56,296 bases of DNA from Pseudomonadota bacterium (GTDB taxonomy: Bacteria > Desulfobacterota > Anaeroferrophillalia > Anaeroferrophillales > Tharpellaceae), in contig DAOWHJ010000038.1 of assembly GCA_030641485.1 (NCBI GenBank), positions 1 to 56,296 of the forward strand, in the 5' to 3' direction. This document shows positions 42,566 to 51,700 of this stretch, in pieces. The notes beneath the pieces were generated by a model, which made no database searches, was not told the origin of the DNA, and saw only the letters and a program-made list of their open reading frames with translations. A program made the translations under genes and the position numbers. How positions within the stretch are numbered: position 1 is the first letter of the stretch; every line of letters starts with the position of its first letter.

Positions 42566-43723
42566 ATGGCAATACCTTCCATCATCACAGTTCACGAACC
42601 TGTAGACAATCACGATTTTCTTGAGCGCTGCTGTAAACTTCCACCACTATTCACCTGCACCATCGCCTCGACCGAAACGGCGTTGATCCCCGGAGTATCA
42701 GCGGCGGGAGCCAGTCCGGAACTAATCCCTTATACTGCGGCAGCCGATGTTGAAGCGATCATTTACGGTCAGGCTCTCTGTTTAGGTAAAATCCCGGAAA
42801 ACCCGGTCGGCCCACCCTCCCCTGTAATCATCACCATGGCCGCTTTAAAAGAGCTTAATGCCCCATTTTTTGTCGTTGATGCGGGTAATGCGATAACACC
42901 AAAGGTGCCAATGTTTACGGCCGGACGTGAGCCGGGACTCTCCCTGACGGCACCGGAAGCGGTAGCCAAGGTTGAAGAACTATTTTTACAAGGAGTTATT
43001 ATTGGCCAACAACTTGCAACCAATAAGCATACTTTAATTCTCGGCGAAAGTGTACCTGGCGGCACGACTACAGCAATGGCAGTTATGGAAGCATTAGGGA
43101 TTTCCGCCTTAGGAAAAATCAGCGGCAGTATGCCCGGAAACAATCAAAATTTGAAGCAAGAACTCGTCTGCCGGGCCATGCGAGAAAAAAATTTAGGGCG
43201 CGGCACGCTCCTGAGTGACCCCCTAACTGCAGTGCGTCTTTTAGGAGACCCGATGCAGGCGGTTCAAGCCGGAATTGCCATGAGTGCCAGTCAGAAAATC
43301 CCAGTTCTCCTAGCGGGCGGAACCCAGATGATCGCGGTTGCAGCCCTGATTGGCGCTCTCCTCAACCACCCGACCGCATTGACCTCCATGACCCTGCCTG
43401 GGAGCCAAGGTTTAATCAACTCAGCCTTGAAAGCCCAAACCAAAAACATTGCAATTGCAACCACCGCCTGGGTCTCTGAAGATAAATCTGCCGACCTGCG
43501 CTCTTTGATGGAGCAGCTACCTCAAGCTCTACCGCTCTACGCAGCGGGACTTGACTTTTCCAGCTCACGCCACAAAAATCTGCAACTCTATGAAGAGGGC
43601 TACGTCAAAGAAGGAGTTGGTGCCGGAGCGCTGGCCTTAAGCGCAATGCTCTATCACAATTTAGAAAACAGAGAGTTTCTGCCCATGATTGAGAAAGTCT
43701 ATGAAGACATTTATCTTTGCTGA
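42566..43723 (+). CDS. cobT: CobT, archaeal/cyanobacterial-type DMB phosphoribosyltransferase
   Basis: 385 residues. It matches the NaMN:DMB phosphoribosyltransferase branch found in archaea and cyanobacteria rather than the E. coli/Salmonella CobT: TALIPGVSAAGAS, VVDAGNAITPKVP, LGESVPGGTTTAMAVMEALG and LLAGGTQMIAVAAL. It activates the lower-ligand base to alpha-ribazole phosphate. A canonical CobT is not seen in the window. The neighbours cobU/cobS/cobC complete nucleotide-loop assembly. AAAGG precedes the ATG. Confidence 0.88.
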   Translation: MAIPSIITVHEPVDNHDFLERCCKLPPLFTCTIASTETALIPGVSAAGASPELIPYTAAADVEAIIYGQALCLGKIPENPVGPPSPVIITMAALKELNAPFFVVDAGNAITPKVPMFTAGREPGLSLTAPEAVAKVEELFLQGVIIGQQLATNKHTLILGESVPGGTTTAMAVMEALGISALGKISGSMPGNNQNLKQELVCRAMREKNLGRGTLLSDPLTAVRLLGDPMQAVQAGIAMSASQKIPVLLAGGTQMIAVAALIGALLNHPTALTSMTLPGSQGLINSALKAQTKNIAIATTAWVSEDKSADLRSLMEQLPQALPLYAAGLDFSSSRHKNLQLYEEGYVKEGVGAGALALSAMLYHNLENREFLPMIEKVYEDIYLC

Positions 43724-43756
43724 TATCTAACTGAGAAAAATGCCGGTAAAAATTGA

Positions 43757-44821
43757 ATGAAGCAGGAACTTAATCGTCAAATAGTATCATATCTCAAACA
43801 AAATCAGCCGCTAAGCCAACCTAGTGAGTTTCAAGTTTCACCCCTGAGCCCAGATGGTTCCGACCGGATCTATTACCGAATCACAGCACCTAGAGTTGCA
43901 TCTTTTATTGCAACCGATGCCAGCGGCTGTAGCCGCAAAGAGGTGCCAACCGGCTTAAGTCAAAACAACTCTTTCAGGATCATTCAACAACATCTTGAAA
44001 AATTGGGTTTCCCGGTACCAAAATTTCTTGCCCCCAAATTTGCTAATGACGAGCTCTACCTTTTGCAAGACTTGGGCAATATAACGCTTTATAATTTTGT
44101 CAAGCAACATGGCTGGTGCAACAAAACAATTGCGATCTATCGCAATGTACTCACTTTGTTACTGCGTCTGCAAACTGAGGCGGCAGAGACCTTTAATCCG
44201 GATTGGGCTTATGCGGGGGGATTTTACAACCACGAATTGATAGTTGAGCGTGAACTTAATTACTTTCTGAAAGCATTTATAATTGATTACTGCAAAATCA
44301 AGGTCAATGACAGTGAGCGCACCCTACTTACTACTGAATTTACACTCCTTGCAGATAGTGCGATGCAAGCCCCGGCAAATTTTTTCCTTTATCGCGATTT
44401 TCAGTCAAAAAACCTGATGTTACATAGGGGAGAAATATTCCTGATTGATTTTCAGGGCGCTCGTTTGGGCCCCTGCTATTACGATCTTGCGGCCCTCATC
44501 AACGACCCCTACACCGAAATCCCGCTGACATTGCGCAGCGAATTAAAAGAGCACTTTTTCGCCGAGCTTAAAGTTGTTGAGGGAAAAGCTGTGCCCGAGA
44601 TGACAACCTTCGATCACTATTTTTCTATCTTTTCTCTGATTCGCACCCTGCAAACCTTAGGCGCGTTCGGCTACCTAAGCCAACGCGGCAAAAAACATTT
44701 TACTCAATACATCAGACCGGCACTGACAAATTTGGACTACTACCTTAGCAAACTTAACCATGACAACCAAAACTTCAACCTTAGTATTTTAGGCTCAATC
44801 TGTAACAAAGTTGAACTTTGA
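43757..44821 (+). CDS. Aminoglycoside phosphotransferase-family kinase (AmgK-like)
   Basis: 354 residues, APH/choline-kinase fold. The catalytic loop is LYRDFQSKNLML and the metal-binding motif IDFQGARLGPCYYDLAALINDPY, the pattern of AmgK-like MurNAc/GlcNAc kinases and related small-molecule kinases. The nucleotide loop near the N-terminus (GSDRIYYRI) is consistent. Its place after cobT could mean an alcohol kinase for cobamide assembly, but the motifs favour a sugar kinase; I cannot decide. The ribosome site is weak and the stop overlaps an upstream extension of the next frame. Confidence 0.75.
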   Translation: MKQELNRQIVSYLKQNQPLSQPSEFQVSPLSPDGSDRIYYRITAPRVASFIATDASGCSRKEVPTGLSQNNSFRIIQQHLEKLGFPVPKFLAPKFANDELYLLQDLGNITLYNFVKQHGWCNKTIAIYRNVLTLLLRLQTEAAETFNPDWAYAGGFYNHELIVERELNYFLKAFIIDYCKIKVNDSERTLLTTEFTLLADSAMQAPANFFLYRDFQSKNLMLHRGEIFLIDFQGARLGPCYYDLAALINDPYTEIPLTLRSELKEHFFAELKVVEGKAVPEMTTFDHYFSIFSLIRTLQTLGAFGYLSQRGKKHFTQYIRPALTNLDYYLSKLNHDNQNFNLSILGSICNKVEL

Positions 44822-44832
44822 ATGGGAATTCC

Positions 44833-45738
44833 ATGCAACCATTAAGTATTCACATCGACCCAACCCGTTGCAACGGCTGTAAAATTTGTGTCAATATATG
44901 TCCGGCGCGGGCCTTTAATGTTATTGATAAAAAAGCTGTACTTACAGGAAGTTGCTCATTCGCCTGCGACCATTGTGCCGCAGCCTGCCCGCAATCTGCA
45001 ATTAGCGTTGAGTTTGTTGCCTCTGAGACTTTTGACTTTACGAGTTCCCCCAACGACCAAGGTCAAAACAGCTCGGACACTCCCATCAGCCTGCCATCAC
45101 TGGTTTTGCTTATGCGGTCACGACGCTCATGCAGGCTTTATCAGAAAAAAAGCGTCGAAAAAAATATTTTAGAGGACCTTGTTAAAATTGCCATAACCGC
45201 ACCATCTGGCACCAACAGTCAAAAATGGACATTCTCGATTATTGACAACCGTAACCGGGTAATTAAATTTGGAGCCGAGATTGCGGCCTACTTCCGGAAA
45301 TTAAATCGCCAAGCTGAATTGGCATGGCTCCGTAAAACCCTGAAATTTTGCGGTCGACCAGAACTCGATTTCTACTTCAAGGAATATTTTGAATCAGTCA
45401 ATGATGGGCTCAATTTATGGTATGAAAAAGGTGAGGACCACCTCTTTCACGGTGCTAGCGCGACTATAATCATTGGAGCCCATCCCGGTGCCAGTTGCCC
45501 CCAAGACGATGCTCTTTTAGCAACCCAAAACATCCTGCTCGCCGCTGAGAATATGGGCCTCGGTACCTGCTTAATCGGCTTTGCCGTCGAAGCTATGCGC
45601 CGCGACCGCAAGATCCAGACAACCCTGAATATTCCGACCCACGAAAAAATCTACTCAGTCATCGCCTTAGGCTATCCCGAAATTGCTTTTCAACGCCCGA
45701 CTGCCCGCCGGAAAATCAACATTAACTGGGTAGACTAA
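44833..45738 (+). CDS. Ferredoxin-nitroreductase fusion protein
   Basis: 301 residues from ATG 44833 (GGGA upstream; TTG 44818 would overlap the kinase stop). N-terminal two-cluster ferredoxin (~8-60: CNGCKICVNICP and CDHCAAACPQSA), then an FMN nitroreductase domain (~90-300: RRSCRLYQKKSVEKNILEDL, APSGTNSQKW, GLGTCLIGFA). Such fusions reduce organic substrates with electrons from other ferredoxins in anaerobes. BluB (lower-ligand synthesis) shares the fold, but it has no ferredoxin part and needs oxygen, so I do not call it BluB. Confidence 0.87.
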   Translation: MQPLSIHIDPTRCNGCKICVNICPARAFNVIDKKAVLTGSCSFACDHCAAACPQSAISVEFVASETFDFTSSPNDQGQNSSDTPISLPSLVLLMRSRRSCRLYQKKSVEKNILEDLVKIAITAPSGTNSQKWTFSIIDNRNRVIKFGAEIAAYFRKLNRQAELAWLRKTLKFCGRPELDFYFKEYFESVNDGLNLWYEKGEDHLFHGASATIIIGAHPGASCPQDDALLATQNILLAAENMGLGTCLIGFAVEAMRRDRKIQTTLNIPTHEKIYSVIALGYPEIAFQRPTARRKININWVD

Positions 45739-45770
45739 TAAATTACTTACCTGCCAACAAAAACTTGTTG

Positions 45771-48700
45771 CTATTGCCTGCGCCGTAATACTGTCAACGC
45801 TGCCAATAGCAACAAGCTGCTCGAGATAATCATCCCCCACTCATTGAGAGTTGGAATGGCCTCACTGCTGACCAATGGAATATTATTGTTTAGAATCAGA
45901 GGTGTGGTATCCTGAATATTGATGATCAGATACCACTCATTATCGGCACAGGAATAAGCCGCCAGATGTCCAGTGGTACCATCTTCACCACTCCCAAGGA
46001 CCAGAGGATTGGGGATGCTATTCGCCGTCAGGCTTCCAGAAACAGCGCAGCCTGAGTTATCTACAACATATCCGACTGGAGGCGTAACGGTTATCGTGTA
46101 GGTTCCGGTTTGATCGACAGTAAACTGATAGTATCCATCGGCACCATTTCTACCGGAAACAAAGATTGCATTGCCGGAACCGCTGACGGAAACACTTCCT
46201 CCAACTATAATCTCCCCGGTAGATGAGTCGTAAAAATAGCCGGTAGGATCGTAATCATTAGAGTCGTTAAAACCATCACCATCGCGATCGCCGGTGCCTT
46301 CCAACACATCACTTACTCCATCACCATCGCTATCGAGATCATTATCATTATTAGTTAAATATTTGTCGCCAGGGTTATTGCCATTATAATCGGTATCATC
46401 TGAAACCGCCGGTCCGATCACAACCGTATAAGCGACATCACCATCATACAGGTCATCATTTACGCCAGTTACGGTTACGGTCTGAACTGTACCCCAGTTA
46501 GTTGGCGTAAAACTAAGGCTTGTCGATGAAACAGCTCCTTCAGATGTATCGCTACTGCTCACAGGAATAACCACGTTGTTTGTTGGTTCAGAATCCAACA
46601 CCACAGTAAAGGTTGCAGTCGCGCCACCTTCATTGGTAGTTGTGGAGCTTAAAGCACCGATACTTATGCCGACATCTACACCAATTCCGGTAATAGTTAA
46701 ATCATATGGATTCTCATCGCTATCACTGTTATCTATGGATATTGCAGCAGTTTTGATGCCGGCAGAAGTCGGGGTAAAACGTACCGTGAATGCAGTAGTC
46801 CCGCTAGCCCCAACCGTAGAAGTCGGCTGGGCCTGGATGCTGAACTGATCAGCGTTTACACCAACAAAGGTTAAAGGAGTAGTGATTGTCAGAGGTGCGG
46901 TGCCAGCGTTTTCAACGGTAAAAGTTACGTCTGTATCAGAGCTCGTTGCCTGATTACCAAAGTCAAGAGTGTCACCGTCAGCGAAGTTGTTGCCGTCGTA
47001 TCTGAGATCCATCTCAGGAGCCAACGTGGTAAACATCTGATTTTCACCGTAAGAGGTTCCGGTACTATTGGTAGCGTAAGCCCTGACGTAGTAGGTAGTA
47101 CCGGGCAATAAAGTGGTAATATCTGAAGTAAATGCACCGGCTAATGAAGTTACACCTTCATCGCTATGGCTGTCAGTTACTACAGGGTTGCTTGATGTAC
47201 TCCAACATACTCCATGAGCATTTGGATGAGGCTCACTCAGACTTGTGATGTTACCATTTCCGGTTGCTGTGGTGCTAGCAATATCGGTTACAACTTGAGT
47301 AGTTACGATTGAGGCTGTAGAGTCTGTAATAAATGTCTGGTCGGCGCCATTAGTGGTACCTGCACCGTTTACGCCAATCACCCGGTAATGGTAAGTGGTA
47401 TTGGGGGTAAGGCCGGTGATTAGCCTACTTACTGAACCAGAGCACATACCTATTACCGGACTCGTTTCAGCCTCGATACTGCTACTATAGCTAATATCAA
47501 GACCATACTCAAAAGTCACAATTGTACTACTGTTGCAGGCATTGACGCTACCGTTTAAAGTAGCGCTGCCACTGCTTAGATTGCTGACGGTATCGGTCGT
47601 CACCGTTGGCACATTCGACACATTAACGCTAGATTCACTGGCGGAGTTATCCGCAGCGTCACACTCACAAACCTCGTTATCTGGATCAATTTCAGCCGTA
47701 AAGATGCAATCGTCACTACAGTCACTGATGTAGTTGAAGATTAGATTCCGGGACTCCCCCGGAATCAGGTCAATAGTTTGATCGGTGAAAGTGATGCCGC
47801 AGTTACTGGTGACACGTACCAACACATCTTCGATCTCCGTGGCCCCTGTACCAATAACATTGACAGTGACCTCTCCTGACACCTTCTCATTGTCAAGACA
47901 GGTAATTGCAAGGGTGAGATCGTTTACCGTAAGATTGATGTTCGTGTGGTTGCTGGCAGGACGGTATAGTGCAACTCCAGAACTGTTGCTCAGACCGGTT
48001 ATTACGTCATCAAAGCCGGAGCCATCAAAACCCACGGATCGGATACTTGAGCTATTTGTACTAAAGTAGATGAGGTTTTCTGCCTCATCCAGATCCAGAA
48101 ACCTTACATCAGCACCTAATCCGACCCTAACATCTTCCAGGTTTGATCCGTCCAAATCAGACTTTTGGATTTTTCCGGAGCCGGGATCGGAAAAGTACAT
48201 TTTCAGACCCATAAGATCCAGAGAGAGACCGAGAGGGGTACTTAATCCAGCCCCAATCAAGATCTCCTGGTTGGTTCCGTCAAGATCAGCGCGCCAGAGC
48301 TCTCCATCAGCAGGTTCAGTCCAGTAGAGTTTATTAGCACCAACATCCAGGGCTAGTCCTCCGACATCTGACATCCCTGAAAGTAGCGTTTCCTGATTGG
48401 CACCGTTTAGATCTGTCGAGTAAATGGCGTTATCACCATTATCCGTCCAGTATATTTTCCCGCCGGTCGAATCCAGAGCGATATCCAGGGGTGACGTGAG
48501 AGCTGAAACCAGAGTATGAACATTTAACCCATCCAGATCGGATTGCTGAATGGTTCCCGCAGCACCGTTCACCCAGTATAGTTTAGCATGGGTTTCATCC
48601 ACGGCGACACCTTGAGGTTCGTCCACCCCTAAGGCCGCATCAGCCACATCTTCCAGAGAAGATCCGTCCCGATTTGCCCGCTGAGTTACTTGGCCGGTGC

Positions 48701-51700
48701 TATCAGACCAGTAAAGCTTGACCTGGTATGGTGGGGTTGTTTCCAGGCGCGTGTTGTTAGAGCCATCACTTTCACAGACATCATTAGCGACATCTGCGGT
48801 TGCCGTAAATTGACAATCGGCAAGACTGCAGTTGGCCCCGGCACCAGTGAGATTAAAGTTTAAAGTAGCGCTCGCTCCAGCCGCCAGAGAGGCCACACTT
48901 GCATTAGCGAAAGTAAGGCCGTTATTTGCGGTTAAACTCACCTGAAAAGTGGATGCGGTTGCGCCACCCAGGTTTTGCACATCAACGTCTACAGATCCGG
49001 AAATAGCATCATCGCTGCAACCAAGATCATCAAAATCGATGCTCGTGATTTGCAGATCTGGAATTTGGGCCGTGTACGCTGTCCCGGTAAAAGTGTTGTC
49101 AGATTCATTGCACTCACACTCCGTCCCACCGCTATCCACTTCGGCGGTAATGGTGTATGAGGTATCGTAATCAGGACTCCAGGTGCTGGTGTCGATAGTC
49201 ACATCGGCAAAAGCATTGGCAGCAATGCTAGCCCCCGTGTAAGTGCCAGAGCCGGACCAGCCATTGCCATCACCAGTGACATTAACCGTGAAATTTTCAG
49301 AGCAGACACCATCTCCCTGATTCTGGACCCGCACAATAATAGTTCCAGAGCAATCCCCATCTCCGTTACAGGTAATTTCCGGCGTAATTTCAGTGGTCAC
49401 CAGGTTGGGCAGCAGCAGGGTGGCAGCGACAGCTTCAACCCAAGTCCCAACAGTGCAGCCATAGGCTTGGGTGGTTGGATCTCCGTCCGAGGCCTCTCCT
49501 CCAACTCCGCAGGCCCATATAGCACGGACATGGTTCTGTCGCAGGTTGCCAGCACAATCATCCTGGCTGGGGAGATTATCAGGATTTAGCGTACCAACCA
49601 GAGTAAACACCGCCGTGCCACCTCCGGCTGCCAAATTATTGATCTCCCATCCGTACACACCGCCACCCATATCTACAGGATCACTCGACTCCCCGGTTCT
49701 GACATCAATCCAGGTGCCCGGCATATCCTCTACCCGCACTACCTGAGCATTGCCAGAACCATTGTTGGTGACCGTGATCGACCAGGATTGTTGGGCTCCG
49801 CAATCAACCTGACTTAAAGTTGGAGTTTGAGTAACGCTTAAACTTGGAGCTAAAGCAGTAAGCGATTGGGTTTTGGTAACACTATACTGAGCATTGTCAC
49901 AGCAATCATAATAGTAGAGGTCAAGTTTCAGGTCTGCAGTGGTGTAGCAGGCACTCTGTACATTAAATCGTAACACCAGGGTATCGTTACCCCCATCTGC
50001 TTGAATCGTATCAGCGATATTGTTGCCCTTGTCCCAAATGTCACGCCAGGTGAGTACCGAACCGACAATAGCAGGATTTGCTATGCCTGCAAGTAAGCCG
50101 GTAGCACTGATCTGGTCGGTACTCAAACCACTATGGGAGGAGTTGTCATAGGTCAAGCCAGAGGGTAAAGTGATGACACAGTCCACATCGCTGGCATCGA
50201 CGAGTCCGGAATTTTCTATGATTACAGTTAATTCTGCAGAGCTGTCACAAGCATTGATAGCGGTGGGATTCATCACAACCGAGACGACGTTCATATCCGG
50301 TTCACGGGTTTCGGTGCGTTCGTCGGTAAATCCAGGAACGCTAAGACAGAGCGTATTATCCGGGGCATCCTGTCCGGGCTTGGTTGTTGAACTTCCATCT
50401 GAAGAACCGCAACCCCAATAGGCGGTTACGCTATTGCTCAGATCTGAACTGCATGAGGCATTGGCTATGGCATTTAAGGTCAGGATCGCAGTGGCGCCAT
50501 GGGGAAGATTGTTTAATTCCCAAGCTACCATTTGTCCGACATTGGTGCCGTTATCAGAAGTATAGGTCGGGTCACCAGCAGAAGAATCGAAAGTAAAGGC
50601 GGCACCGAGACTCTCCTCTACCCATATTAGGGGTAGCGTGTAGCCGCTTTGGTTAGTTACATTGATAGACCACTGGAGACTCTCACCACAATTAACAGGT
50701 GTATCAGCTCGGGTTAGTTGAACCTCAATAACCGGGGTATTAAAACTTGCGGTAAAGGTTCTGGGAGTAGTGTGAAAAAAATCCGCACAGGGATTCTCAT
50801 ATTGAGTTGATACCGTAATATCACCACCATTAAAGGGGCAGTCAAAGGCTAAACCGAACTCAATTTCAATCGTGTCACCGGGATCGACGCTTGCGAGAGC
50901 GGGAATTTGTGTACTACTCCAGACCAACGGGGAATTTGTCGAACTGGGATCGTAGATCGCATTAGGACCGTTCCAGGATCCACTATTTATACGCCAGCGA
51001 GTGCTGCCGGAAACGTAGCTTAAGTTGAAGGGCAGGGTTTCAGTTACCCTTAAATTATAGACTGTAACCTGAGCGCTATTTCTGAGGCTGATCAGCCCCA
51101 CTAATGGGCTGGAACAGGCTTCCACGCCAGCGGCAGGATTGATGGTAGTCGTGTTAATCAAGTTGGGGACGGGATTCGTGACGACGGAGCTATCTGTCAC
51201 ATCGCTCTGGCAATCCCCAGAAAGACAGCCCCAATTGGCAGTTACATTATTTGTCAGGTTATTGCAATCTGTCTGCTTTGCAATAAAAGTAATCTGGCGG
51301 CGCTCTCCGGCGGCCATAGAGGTGATCTCCACGGATGCACCTTTAATAGCCCCTCCATCATGACCCAATGAATCATTAATGGTTACTCCGGACATATTAT
51401 CCACGACCACCGGATTGACACCGTGCTCGTACATGAGACCGCTACCGAGCTCATCATCCATCCAGACGTTGTAAGCGGTGCCGGTACCGCGGTTGGTGAG
51501 GTAGATTTCCCACTGCACACGGTTGCTGTCAGCATAATAAATCTCCGGGGTTTTCTCGATCAATAAATCTCCACTCAACAACAGGACTGGAGTTTCAGAG
51601 GCAACTGTGGAACAGATTTCGTCAGAGGTCGTGTCGTCGCTACAGAGATCATCATAGTAAACGGTGGCTTTGAGTTCGCCGTTACCACCACAACGTTTTT

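Noticed and set aside
44833..45738. BluB (lower-ligand synthase) for the nitroreductase next to cobT
   Set aside because: It has an N-terminal two-cluster ferredoxin domain, absent from oxygen-dependent BluB.
47965..48735. YWTD propeller as eukaryotic contamination
   Set aside because: It lies inside one continuous bacterial reading frame with signal peptide and IPTL-CTERM tail.
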